A DNA stretch of 64,000 bases from contig NZ_JAFMTQ010000001.1 in NCBI RefSeq assembly GCF_026126405.1, forward strand, positions 665,052 to 729,051. The letters are read 5' to 3'. The notes under the pieces were generated by a model that saw only the letters and a program-made list of their open reading frames with translations, did not search any database and was not told where the DNA came from. This document shows, in pieces, positions 17,643-25,265 of this stretch; positions within the stretch are counted from its first letter, which is position 1; the number at the start of each line of letters is the position of its first letter. The position numbers were made by a program, and so were the translations under genes. Origin of the DNA: Aureitalea sp. L0-47. GTDB lineage: Bacteria; Bacteroidota; Bacteroidia; Flavobacteriales; Flavobacteriaceae.

Positions 17643-18689
17643 TTAGTTTTCATCCTTCTCCCATTCTATTGGATCTTTGTCAATAAATTGGGTTAAGACT
17701 ATGTTTGTAGAATCAACACCACTAAAATCTAATGTTTGATTCCAGTTAATAGCGTAGAAAAGAGAATTATTCAATTGTACGAGCTCCGATTTTGCTCCAT
17801 CCCACCCAGTAACATATAGAGATTCATCAGCATAACTAATTTTTATTGGTTCAACATCTTTATTAGTGTAGTGTCCAATATATCTGCTGTATACTTCTTT
17901 TTCAGGTGTGAGTTCACTAAAATTAAATTGATATAAAACCTTATTTAAAAATTTGAGTAAGTCCTTTTGGTGTTTGGCTCTTTCGTTTTCCCAGCGTGTT
18001 CGTTGAAGCAAATACGCTAAAAATGATTCATTATCATAAAGACTCTTAACTGCTATTTCTTTTTCCTGCAAACTGTATCTCTTTTTAAGAGCAACAGATC
18101 TCCTCAAACCATCATCGCTCAAAGGGGAAAAAAAGTCTTTCGAAGTGGTCATCATTAAATTTAAAAGATTATCAGATTTAGTTTCATCTTCAAAACCAGC
18201 CTGATATTGTGAAGAGAAGTTTGCTAAAGCTTTAAGTAATTCTTTATTATTTAGAATTGAGGTTTTTCCTGAACCTATAATTGCGTTATAACTTCCCGTA
18301 ATAGCTACCGCTTGATGATGCGAAAATGCACCCTTGCGAATATATTCTCTAATGATATCTGGATGAATTGAATAATCTTGAGATTCTATAGCATCTATTA
18401 AATCTCGAGAGCTTAATATGGCTCTTTCTTGATTTTTTATAGTTTCAAGAAAATTTAAACGTGTGGCTATAAAGTCTTCCTTAATGTCTGAAAGAATTAT
18501 AGCCTCTTGGTCTTTCTCTTTTCTTAATTCATTACTGTTGTTAATCTGCAGAGCTATTACTATACCAATGACAACAAGAACTATTTCACCAATAGCGTAT
18601 TTAAAATACCTGCCTACCGGCCAGGCAGGCTTTCCGGTTTTATTTTTCTCAATGAGGTCGTATCTAATTCTCCTAAAAAACTTAATCAT
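17643..18689 (-). CDS. DUF6090 family membrane protein, copy 2
   Basis: 348 residues, starting MIKFFRRIRYDLIEKNKTGK, with a transmembrane helix near residues 37-54. Compared with the other copies there is an in-frame insert PAWPVGR (18610-18630), encoded by a near-perfect 21-bp palindrome. The C-terminal third (after NFSELTPEKEVYSRYIGHY) adds a small beta domain that the other copies lack. A GTG extension from 18731 is possible, but the ATG at 18689 is in the family position. It is the second gene of a two-gene cassette, downstream of the copy at 18771. Confidence 0.82.
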   Translation of the reverse strand: MIKFFRRIRYDLIEKNKTGKPAWPVGRYFKYAIGEIVLVVIGIVIALQINNSNELRKEKDQEAIILSDIKEDFIATRLNFLETIKNQERAILSSRDLIDAIESQDYSIHPDIIREYIRKGAFSHHQAVAITGSYNAIIGSGKTSILNNKELLKALANFSSQYQAGFEDETKSDNLLNLMMTTSKDFFSPLSDDGLRRSVALKKRYSLQEKEIAVKSLYDNESFLAYLLQRTRWENERAKHQKDLLKFLNKVLYQFNFSELTPEKEVYSRYIGHYTNKDVEPIKISYADESLYVTGWDGAKSELVQLNNSLFYAINWNQTLDFSGVDSTNIVLTQFIDKDPIEWEKDEN

Positions 18690-18730
18690 AATTTTATGTT
18701 TAATGCCAGCGTTGCAGTCTGGCCCCTTCA

Positions 18731-18787
18731 CTAAAACAGTCCGCTGGACTGTTTTTTTACGTTGGGTCCTCTAAAGAATTTTATCAT
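18731..18787 (-). CDS. MIKFFRG leader peptide 2 with hairpin
   Basis: An 18-codon frame reading MIKFFRGPNVKKQSSGLF, starting inside the last codons of the gene at 18771 (17-nt overlap) and ending TAG, 41 bp before the next DUF6090 start. It copies the first six residues of DUF6090 proteins. It contains a perfect 10-bp stem AAAACAGTCC/GGACTGTTTT with a 3-nt loop (18733-18755). It could be a coupled leader or the remnant of a gene start. Very similar to the element at 19516-19623. Confidence 0.5.
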   Translation of the reverse strand: MIKFFRGPNVKKQSSGLF

Positions 18788-19523
18788 TGGTTTTTATTGT
18801 TGAAAGTTCGAGGATACGATCGATGGTCACCTTGATTTGTGATAGCTCGTTATTGCCTTTTGAATCTAGACCTAATATGGTATTTAAGATACCTGCTCTC
18901 CTAAAGAATAGATTCTCGAAATCGACTGTAGCAAGGTAGTTTTTATCAAATCTATCATCCTTCATTCCACCGCGCCTCCAAGCAACATTAGATGCTAGCT
19001 CTGGAAAAAGATGATCATAGAGAAGTTGTACTGCTATGTCCTCTTCTTCTTTATAGTCGGCTAGCACATCCTCCCATGATACCAGAAGTACCCTTAACTC
19101 AGGATCGGAGATCAGCTCGAATGTGGAAGAGTTGACCAAAGACTTGATTACTCCTTGAGATGGATTAAACGTGCTCCAATTCCCCCAATATTGGAAACCT
19201 TTACTCACTGTGTCTATATTGATGGTCTCTGGATTAATAGGGAATAGCGAAATCATGTATTCATTATGAGCTAAAGATCGCTCATGTACAAAGACTACAC
19301 TATCCAATTGGGTTCTATTTTCGAGGAACTCCTGATGAAGCGCCTCCAGTAGTAGTTGCTCTTTGTTCGCTTCCTTACGCCCCTGATTCCAGTTACTTAC
19401 TTGCAAGGCTAGTAGGATACCTATCATGACTAACACAATTTCGCCAACGGCATATTTCAAATACTTTACTGTTTTATTTTTCTCCATGAGGTCGTATCTA
19501 ATTCGTCTAAAAAACTTAATCAT
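18771..19523 (-). CDS. DUF6090 family membrane protein, copy 3
   Basis: 250 residues, MIKFFRRIRYDLMEKNKT, with one transmembrane helix near 27-46 (VGEIVLVMIGILLALQVS) followed by NWNQGRKEANKEQ and a helical extracytoplasmic domain. It is the first gene of a two-gene cassette. Its start codon overlaps the end of an upstream leader frame by 8 nt. Its 3' end overlaps the leader of the next copy, so the chain may be translationally coupled. Function unknown. Confidence 0.85.
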   Translation of the reverse strand: MIKFFRRIRYDLMEKNKTVKYLKYAVGEIVLVMIGILLALQVSNWNQGRKEANKEQLLLEALHQEFLENRTQLDSVVFVHERSLAHNEYMISLFPINPETINIDTVSKGFQYWGNWSTFNPSQGVIKSLVNSSTFELISDPELRVLLVSWEDVLADYKEEEDIAVQLLYDHLFPELASNVAWRRGGMKDDRFDKNYLATVDFENLFFRRAGILNTILGLDSKGNNELSQIKVTIDRILELSTIKTNDKIL

Positions 19524-19623
19524 ATATATCTTGATTTAATTGCCTGCGCACCACCTGGCTCCTCACTATCAAAGGTCTACCAGACCTTTGATTCCCGTTC
19601 GGCCCTCTAAAGAATTTTATCAT
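19516..19623 (-). CDS. MIKFFRG leader peptide 1 with hairpin
   Basis: A 35-codon frame that opens with MIKFFRGPNG and ends in TAA overlapping the ATG of the DUF6090 gene at 19523. A perfect 10-bp stem TCAAAGGTCT/AGACCTTTGA with loop ACC lies at 19569-19591. The flank CCTCTAAAGAATTTTATCAT (20 bp) is the same as at the 18731 element, while the stem sequence is entirely different. The coding status is uncertain. Confidence 0.5.
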   Translation of the reverse strand: MIKFFRGPNGNQRSGRPLIVRSQVVRRQLNQDIYD

Positions 19624-19659
19624 ATTCTATTTCCCGAGAAAGCGAGAATCTTATTTATT

Positions 19660-19745
19660 AATGGTTAGTCATAGTTTCTACTCCGAAGCTTTTCGGCCTT
19701 CGTAGCCAAGCTACTTCGGCGAAGTAGGCAAGCGAAGAAGTAATG
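19660..19745. repeat. Palindromic intergenic repeat (CTTCGTAGC type)
   Basis: CGGCCTTCGTAGCCAAGCTA followed by CTTCGGCGAAGTAGGC forms a small dispersed palindrome. The related sequence GGCTACGAAGGCCGAGAAGC lies inside the attC site at 1488-1750. No gene is seen in this stretch upstream of the first MIKFFRG leader. Confidence 0.45.
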
Positions 19746-19751
19746 AAGCAC

Positions 19752-19865
19752 AACGCCCACGGCTATAATTTCGGCCTTTACCGAACGCCCTGGAACGTGA
19801 TTTGTCTAAATATAAGAAGAATGTGGAGATACTCTTCAGCGAGCGGCTGAATTATAGCCAATGTT
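19752..19865 (-). repeat. attC-like site, unique type
   Basis: Left core AAC 19752-19754, right core GTT 19863-19865. Arms GGCTATAATTTCGGC/GCTGAATTATAGCC. It closes the hydrolase cassette; the partner tag GGCAGCCAAC lies 5.2 kb away at 25096-25105. Confidence 0.85.
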
Positions 19866-19873
19866 GGCTGCCG

Positions 19874-20719
19874 TTATTCTTTTTTAATCCAATTTTCAAT
19901 GTCGGTTAATAATTTATCAGATACTCCCTTATAGGAATGTCCTGATTGATAGACATTGCATTCTACTTTCACTGCTTTGTTTTCTTTTAACGCTCTATAA
20001 AGGGGCAGAATATAATCTTCTATACTCACAACATTGTCGTCAAGTCCACCAGTCAATAAAACGTCAACATTTGATAGACTATCAACCTGCTTTAGGATAT
20101 AGAAGTATTCCTGATTATCAATTAACTCTTGAATTGGGTTATCAAATGCAAAATCTACAGGTCCCATTGGTTTCTTGATCGATTGAAAAAAATCGGAGTA
20201 ACCCTTAAGCAGATTAGGATTTGATTTTACTAAATCTCCGAAAATTCCAAGGTCACCTCCTGAAATGCCAATAACTTGTTTGATTTCTGGATGCTTAATT
20301 GCATATAACATAGACATATGCCCGCCATAACTATAGCCACCAATAATTATGTTTTCCGTGTCAATGCCATACTTCTTTATCATTTCTACTGAATTGAGGA
20401 ATATCAATGCTGCACCTAAATCCTCTTGCGAATTCATCAAACCTTGCTTCCCCTCGCTGTTATGACAGCCTCGGAAGTCAAATTGGTAAACATTGATGCC
20501 ATTCTTAGAAAGTGTTTCTCCAATGTTCCAAATGTCTCCTGAATCCATAAATCCTTGCGTAAACAAAAGTGTTGGGGAATCCGCTTGTCTTGATGGATAG
20601 AAATATCCTGTAAGTTTTGAACCTCTACTTTCAAAGGTTAGTGTATCTACTATTGTTTGTCCATTTGTAGAAACAGATATGATAAGGAGCAAAACGATTT
20701 TTATAAAAAGATTTCTCAT
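19874..20719 (-). CDS. Exported alpha/beta hydrolase (peptidase S9/S33-like)
   Basis: 281 residues with a signal peptide ending near STNGQ (about residue 20). The nucleophile elbow is GGYSYGGH with Ser130. The acid is likely in GGLDDNVV and the base in YQSGHSYKG. DFRGCHNSEG precedes the elbow as in this fold. Substrate unknown. The gene sits at one end of an unusually long cassette: its downstream tag GTTGGCTGCC is only matched at 25096-25105, with an unrelated operon in between. Confidence 0.8.
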   Translation of the reverse strand: MRNLFIKIVLLLIISVSTNGQTIVDTLTFESRGSKLTGYFYPSRQADSPTLLFTQGFMDSGDIWNIGETLSKNGINVYQFDFRGCHNSEGKQGLMNSQEDLGAALIFLNSVEMIKKYGIDTENIIIGGYSYGGHMSMLYAIKHPEIKQVIGISGGDLGIFGDLVKSNPNLLKGYSDFFQSIKKPMGPVDFAFDNPIQELIDNQEYFYILKQVDSLSNVDVLLTGGLDDNVVSIEDYILPLYRALKENKAVKVECNVYQSGHSYKGVSDKLLTDIENWIKKE

Positions 20720-20759
20720 GTCTGTATCATTTTAGTTATTCTTCCAATTGCATATTGCT

Positions 20760-21437
20760 TCAATTTCTAATTACTATATTATTACTAGATAGATGCTGCG
20801 TTTGCAACCTGTTGTGGCGGTTTTCAATTCTACCTACAGTATTCCCACTATGGATATAGTTTTGGATGTAATAGTTTCCAGTGTAACCTGCATTATTGAC
20901 AAACTCAATCATTCCTCTTAGGTCTGAGTCATTAAGAAGTTCCGAATGAAATGTTGTCCTGAGCTCAAAAGGGATTTCCGCTTTAAGCAGAATTTGTAAT
21001 GATCTTTCAAATTCTTTAAATAAAGTTGAATCCGTTACCGATTTAAATTTATGTAGTGGTGCTTTGAAATCTAAAGAGACATAGTCAATAAGACTCAATC
21101 TCAACATCTTCTGAATAAGATCAGGTTTTGAGCCATTCGTATCAATTTTGACTAATAGTCCTAATTCTTTTAAAGCTCTTGAAAATGGCATTATTTCTTC
21201 ATGCAATGTACATTCACCTCCACTGAATACGACACCATCCAAAAGGCCATCTCTGGATTTAACAAATTCAAGAACTTCCCCCAATCTCAATTGGCCTTTC
21301 CCGAAAACTATTTCAGGATTGTAGCAATAACGGCATCTCATGTTGCAGCCCGCAAACCAAACTATACAGGAAGTTTTGTCCGGATAATCAATTAGAGAAA
21401 AAGGAGTTAAATCGCAGACGATTTTTTTATTCCACAT
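20760..21437 (-). CDS. nrdG: Anaerobic ribonucleotide reductase activating protein (radical SAM)
   Basis: 225 residues from MWNKKIVCDLTPFSLIDYPD, the usual start of this subfamily. A TTG-initiated longer frame reaches 21482. The radical SAM cluster motif is Cys31-NMR-Cys35-RY-Cys38. It uses S-adenosylmethionine to install the glycyl radical on its partner. Here the partner glycine lies on a separate small protein whose stop codon overlaps this start by 11 nt, so the two are probably made together. VDFKAPLHKF and FELRTTFHSE are also typical. Confidence 0.88.
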   Translation of the reverse strand: MWNKKIVCDLTPFSLIDYPDKTSCIVWFAGCNMRCRYCYNPEIVFGKGQLRLGEVLEFVKSRDGLLDGVVFSGGECTLHEEIMPFSRALKELGLLVKIDTNGSKPDLIQKMLRLSLIDYVSLDFKAPLHKFKSVTDSTLFKEFERSLQILLKAEIPFELRTTFHSELLNDSDLRGMIEFVNNAGYTGNYYIQNYIHSGNTVGRIENRHNRLQTQHLSSNNIVIRN

Positions 21438-21597
21438 ATTCTTTAAAGTGCGTTCGTTGTTTATGTTCCCCTTTTTTTCCAATATTAAAGCTTTCTACAG
21501 GACGGTGGTAGCCCATCACTCTTGTAAATACCAAACACTTGGTTCTTTTATCTTGGTTTTGCTCAAGTACGTCTGTGTTTTTGATTCTAGCTTGCAT
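21427..21597 (-). CDS. Separate glycyl-radical domain of class III ribonucleotide reductase
   Basis: A 56-residue protein that ends the NrdD sequence: KCLVFTRVMGYHRPVESFNI, followed by GKKGEHKQRTHF. The glycyl-radical motif R-V-x-Gly29-Y is intact. The large NrdD frame (21587-23701) stops right after its zinc motif and lacks this part. The ATG overlaps the end of nrdD by 11 nt in another frame, and the stop overlaps nrdG by 11 nt. Such tight coupling on both sides argues for a real gene rather than a sequencing frameshift. It would have to assemble with NrdD to place the radical in the active site. Confidence 0.8.
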   Translation of the reverse strand: MQARIKNTDVLEQNQDKRTKCLVFTRVMGYHRPVESFNIGKKGEHKQRTHFKEYVE

Positions 21598-23701
21598 AAT
21601 TCTTATTGTTTTTGGTTAATTCTTCTAATAGGATATCATCGCATTTTGGGCAGTACTCATGTTCTCCTATAATGTAACCATGAGTAGGACAAATACTGAA
21701 GACAGGAGTTATGGTTATGTATGGGAGTTTAAAATTTGTAAGGGTTTTCTTTACAAAATTTCGACAAGCTTCAGGCGAGCTAATTTTTTCACCCATATAC
21801 AGGTGCAAGACTGTACCACCAGTGTACATACACTGCAGTTCATCTTGTTTTAGCAATGCCTCAAAAGGATCTTCAGTATAATTTACCGGAAGTTGTGAGC
21901 TGTTGGTGTAATAGATGTTTTCACCCTCACCTGCTTGTATGATATTCGGATAACGCTTTTTATCTTCTTTCGCAAAACGATAGGTTGTGCCTTCGGCAGG
22001 AGTGGCTTCCAGGTTATATAAGTTGCCGGTTTCTTCCTGAAATAATTGCATTTTGGATCGAACGAAATCTAGAATTTCTATGCTAAACGAAACACCTTGT
22101 TCAGCGCTCATATCAATTTCACCATCGGTGAAATTCAACAGCATTTCATTCATTCCATTCACTCCAATCGTGGAAAAATGGTTTCTGAAACCTGGTAAAT
22201 ATCTCTTAGTATATGGATACAAACCTCTATCGAATAATTCCTGAATGACTTTTCTTTTCTTTTCCAAAGTTGATTTTGCCAGAGAAAGAAAATGGTCTAA
22301 ATCTTTAAATAATCCTTCCTTATCACCTTTGTTTAAATAGCCCAAACGTGCCATATTAATGGTTACCACGCCAATGCTTCCAGTCATTTCTGCGCTGCCA
22401 AATAATCCGTTGCCGCGTTTTAGTAATTCTCTTAAATCAAGTTGTAATCGGCAACACATACTTCTTACCGCATTGGGCTTATACGCTTTCGGATTCTCGA
22501 TTTTATTACCGCTCTCATCAGTTAAATATTGACTTCCAATAAAATTTTGAAAGTAAGAGGAACCGATTTTAGCTGTGTTTTCAAACAGGAGGTCTGTGTT
22601 TTCACCATACCAGTTAAATTCTTCTGTGATATTCACAGTGGGAATGGGAAAGGTAAATGGTTGTTCGTTGGCATCTCCCTCGGTCATTACTGTGTAATAG
22701 GCCTTGTTAATCATATTCATCTCTTGTTGGAAATGAGAGTAGTTCAGATCCTGTAAGGATTGAACTCCTCTCTCCAGAGATTTTTGTTCAAGAATTGAAT
22801 TTTCAATGCCCTGAAATAGGTGTAGGTCATTTTTGGTAGGTATTTGTTGTTTTAAATCTTCAGGTACAACCCAATCCAGTGTAATATTTGTAAATGGGGA
22901 TTGTCCCCATCTGGCGGGCACATTCAGATTGTATACGAAACTCCTTATAGCCTTCAAGACTTCATTAAAAGAAAGATCGTCTCTAAAAACATAAGGTGCT
23001 AAGTAGGTGTCAAATGAACTAAAGGCCTGAGCTCCTGCCCACTCGCTTTGAAGAATACCAAGAAAATTTGCCATTTGTCCCAAGGCTTCCCGAAAGTGGG
23101 AGGGAGGTCTGCTCTCAACTCGCCCTCTTACGCCATTGAATCCTTCATTTAGTAAATTCCTCAGAGACCAACCGGCACAATAACCTGTAAGGCAGTCCAG
23201 GTCATGTATATGTATGTCCCCATTTCGATGAGCGTAACCTTCTTCTCTGCTGTACACTTTGTCCAGCCAGTAGTTTGCAATTATTTTACCTGCGGTATTA
23301 TTTATGAGTCCGGCACTGGAATAAGATGTATTTGCATTTGCATTGATTCTCCAGTCAGACATTCCGATGTATTCTTCAATGGTTTGTGTTGAATCAACGT
23401 AAGTGGTGTCTTCATTAAGGCCTTCGACATGCTCGCGCTGAAGCTTTCTTGTATGCCGATAGAGCATAAATGACCGTAGCACGTCAAAATAACCTTTACT
23501 AAAAAGCGATTTTTCAATGATATCCTGAATTTCTTCTACAGCCCATGTTGTTTTCTTCTCAATGGATTGAAGTACCTCAGAGTATATTGTCTCATCATAA
23601 TTTGCTTGAACGCTATGAAACCCTTTTTTTATGGCGTCTTCAATTTTATACGGCATAAAAGGAACGTATTCGCCATTTCTTTTAATTACATAGTTTTCCA
23701 T
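21587..23701 (-). CDS. nrdD: Anaerobic ribonucleoside-triphosphate reductase, large chain without glycyl motif
   Basis: 704 residues. The N terminus is an ATP-cone (MENYVIKRNGEYVPFMPYK). The catalytic barrel has DIHIHDLDCLTGYCAGWSL and VRSMCCRLQLDLRELLKRG. The zinc ribbon CPTHGYIIGEHEYCPKC sits almost at the end. The frame then stops without the usual RVxGY glycyl-radical segment, which the overlapping small gene at 21427 provides. It reduces ribonucleotides without oxygen. A segment near residue 90 (KLQREHVEGL) is encoded by a sequence resembling dispersed Bacteroidota repeats. Confidence 0.9.
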   Translation of the reverse strand: MENYVIKRNGEYVPFMPYKIEDAIKKGFHSVQANYDETIYSEVLQSIEKKTTWAVEEIQDIIEKSLFSKGYFDVLRSFMLYRHTRKLQREHVEGLNEDTTYVDSTQTIEEYIGMSDWRINANANTSYSSAGLINNTAGKIIANYWLDKVYSREEGYAHRNGDIHIHDLDCLTGYCAGWSLRNLLNEGFNGVRGRVESRPPSHFREALGQMANFLGILQSEWAGAQAFSSFDTYLAPYVFRDDLSFNEVLKAIRSFVYNLNVPARWGQSPFTNITLDWVVPEDLKQQIPTKNDLHLFQGIENSILEQKSLERGVQSLQDLNYSHFQQEMNMINKAYYTVMTEGDANEQPFTFPIPTVNITEEFNWYGENTDLLFENTAKIGSSYFQNFIGSQYLTDESGNKIENPKAYKPNAVRSMCCRLQLDLRELLKRGNGLFGSAEMTGSIGVVTINMARLGYLNKGDKEGLFKDLDHFLSLAKSTLEKKRKVIQELFDRGLYPYTKRYLPGFRNHFSTIGVNGMNEMLLNFTDGEIDMSAEQGVSFSIEILDFVRSKMQLFQEETGNLYNLEATPAEGTTYRFAKEDKKRYPNIIQAGEGENIYYTNSSQLPVNYTEDPFEALLKQDELQCMYTGGTVLHLYMGEKISSPEACRNFVKKTLTNFKLPYITITPVFSICPTHGYIIGEHEYCPKCDDILLEELTKNNKNYAS

Positions 23702-23718
23702 GTCTGCGATTTATGAGG

Positions 23719-24435
23719 TTATGATTGAATTTTTTGACGTTCTGTCGTAATTGCCTTAGGAAAGAGAATGTTATTTTCCAGATGAATATGTTTGTGCAAA
23801 TCCTCTTCAAATTCCTTTAACAAGGCAAAAGCCACTGTGTAGGTTGCACAAGCTTCTTCGGGAGGGGTATAATTATTACTTAAATCTGCAATCAATCGAA
23901 ATCGTTCACCTTCGTTGTCGTGTTCTTTCATCATCATATCAATAGGATTTTCTACCGTTCCGAAAGGCGGAGTGATTGGGGTTGACGCAATAGCCAGCTT
24001 CCTGATATAAGGAAATAGAATCAGTTCCTCTTTCTTCATGTGCTTTGTCAATTCTTCCGCAGAATCCAAAAAGTGTTTTTCAATTTCAATAAGCTCGGGA
24101 TGGTTGCACCCATGAACCGATACTACTTTTTTTAAATGAGCCTTTATTTCAGGAATTCTACTTTCTACATACCGATGGTGTTTTTTCTCTATATAATCTG
24201 CCAACAAGTCCATATCCCATGAGCTGAAATTGGTTTCAGATTCTTTCGAGGTAGATGTGATTTCAATCAAACTTCCGATGAGTCGATTGGTCTCGATCGG
24301 TTTATTTTCGCAGGCTTCCTTTATTGTTTTGTTTCCATTGCAACAAAAATCTATACTATGTTTCTTAAACTCTGTTGAGGTTCGGTAGTCTGATGCAACT
24401 ATTTCCCCTACCATTGATTCTTCTGTTATTTTCAT
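23719..24435 (-). CDS. ric: Iron-sulfur cluster repair di-iron protein (RIC/ScdA/YtfE type)
   Basis: 238 residues. The N-terminal ScdA-like domain carries the paired cysteines of the family (SIDFCCNGNKT). The C-terminal hemerythrin-like domain supplies the di-iron histidines and acids (KKHHRYVESRIPEIKAHL, KEELILFPYIRKL, MMKEHDNEGERF, HKHIHLENNILFP). By family it repairs Fe-S clusters damaged by nitric oxide or oxidants. A likely Rrf2 operator sits 25-38 bp upstream. It lies between nrdD and the regulator gene in the same direction. Confidence 0.9.
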   Translation of the reverse strand: MKITEESMVGEIVASDYRTSTEFKKHSIDFCCNGNKTIKEACENKPIETNRLIGSLIEITSTSKESETNFSSWDMDLLADYIEKKHHRYVESRIPEIKAHLKKVVSVHGCNHPELIEIEKHFLDSAEELTKHMKKEELILFPYIRKLAIASTPITPPFGTVENPIDMMMKEHDNEGERFRLIADLSNNYTPPEEACATYTVAFALLKEFEEDLHKHIHLENNILFPKAITTERQKIQS

Positions 24436-24459
24436 TTTTTCATTTTTTAATTCTTAATT

Positions 24460-24473
24460 GGACAAAATTATCC
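24460..24473. promoter_or_regulatory. Probable Rrf2/NsrR-type operator upstream of ric
   Basis: GGACAAAATTATCC, an imperfect palindrome. The same core (GACAAAAWTATCCGA) occurs upstream of the Rrf2 gene at 24971, which suggests that regulator binds both. Confidence 0.6.
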
Positions 24474-24492
24474 GATTTAGGCACAAAAATTT

Positions 24493-24927
24493 TTAAATTA
24501 CCAGCACCGATTCTCCTTTATCTACACTTATAGCTAACTCCAGTAGGTTTGTTTTCTTCATCATATCAATCAAATTTTCACGTATAATCTTAAATTTACT
24601 GTGAATCGGGCAAGGTGATGTTTCGTTACATTGCCTTAATCCCAACCCACATCTTTCAAAAATATTATCTCCGTCTATGGCAATCACAATTTCGTAAAGT
24701 GTTAGTTTACTTTGAACATCTTCTGGAATATGGTAACCGCCAACCGATCCTTTGGACGATTCTATGATATTGCTTTTGGCCAAAGACTGTAGAATTTTAG
24801 CGGTAAATGCAAGAGGTGAATCGATAGCTCCTGAAATCTCTTTTAAACTCACCCGCTTACCGGTTTGAGACTGCAGTGAAATATGAATTACTGCTTTAAT
24901 TCCGTATTCGCAAGCTTTCGAAAACAT
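24493..24927 (-). CDS. Rrf2 family transcriptional regulator, NsrR-like
   Basis: 144 residues. The Rrf2 winged helix opens with FSKACEYGIKAVIHIS, has SPLAFTAKILQSLAKSNII as recognition helix and SVGGYHIPE as wing. Three cysteines, Cys93-x6-Cys100-x5-Cys106 (CGLGLRQCNETSPCPIH), match Fe-S cluster ligands of NsrR-type sensors. It probably senses NO or oxygen and represses ric, nrdD and itself. The operator-like site at 24971 lies 44-57 bp before the start. Confidence 0.88.
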   Translation of the reverse strand: MFSKACEYGIKAVIHISLQSQTGKRVSLKEISGAIDSPLAFTAKILQSLAKSNIIESSKGSVGGYHIPEDVQSKLTLYEIVIAIDGDNIFERCGLGLRQCNETSPCPIHSKFKIIRENLIDMMKKTNLLELAISVDKGESVLVI

Positions 24928-24970
24928 AGGTCGTAATAATTTATGGGAAAATTAATAAAAAGAATAAATC

Positions 24971-24984
24971 AGACAAAAATATCC
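24971..24984. promoter_or_regulatory. Probable Rrf2 operator upstream of its own gene
   Basis: AGACAAAAATATCC, sharing GACAAAA-TATCCGA with the site before ric. The position fits autoregulation. Confidence 0.55.
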
Positions 24985-25102
24985 GAGATAATATTTAGTA
25001 CATTTATAAACACGCTAATGTTAATAAAAATCCAGTATAGGCCACATTGATCTTCAATGAATTTGAACGTTATTTAAACACGTCTTTTAGTTGATGGCAG
25101 CC

Positions 25103-25227
25103 AACGGTCTTGTATAACGCTTCGTTGCGTTGTATCAACTTTAGGTTAATTAATAACTTATCATTTCTCGATTCCGCGTATCATTCCGATGGAAATCTGC
25201 TTACAGCAATGAGCGTTATACGTTGTT
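25103..25227 (-). repeat. attC-like site, unique type
   Basis: Left core AAC 25103-25105, right core GTT 25225-25227. Arms GTATAACGCTTCGTTGC/GCAATGAGCGTTATAC. It closes the prolyl oligopeptidase cassette with perfect ends GTTGTGCAAC/GTTGCACAAC. Confidence 0.88.
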
Positions 25228-25265
25228 GTGCAACGTTTTTTGACATTTAACAAATAGAAGCTACT

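Larger units (their letters stand above)
20738..25092. mobile_element. Putative inserted block: anaerobic RNR / nitrosative-stress operon
   Basis: This 4.35-kb block carries nrdG, a glycyl-radical subunit, nrdD, ric and an Rrf2 regulator, and contains no attC site. It is flanked by the direct repeat TTTTAGTT (20730-20737 and 25085-25092). Removing it would leave the hydrolase gene close to its attC boundary as in normal cassettes. No transposase or integrase is inside, so the mechanism is unknown. It may instead have been captured as part of one long cassette. Confidence 0.45.

Noticed and set aside
18690..18731. GTG-started extension of DUF6090 copy 2
   Set aside because: The family start MIKFFRRIR is at 18689; the GTG overlaps the leader stop and adds no conserved residues.
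21580..21600. Simple frameshift error explaining the split nrdD
   Set aside because: Kept as an alternative but not preferred: the small gene has its own ATG and neat overlaps with both neighbours, typical of coupled genes.
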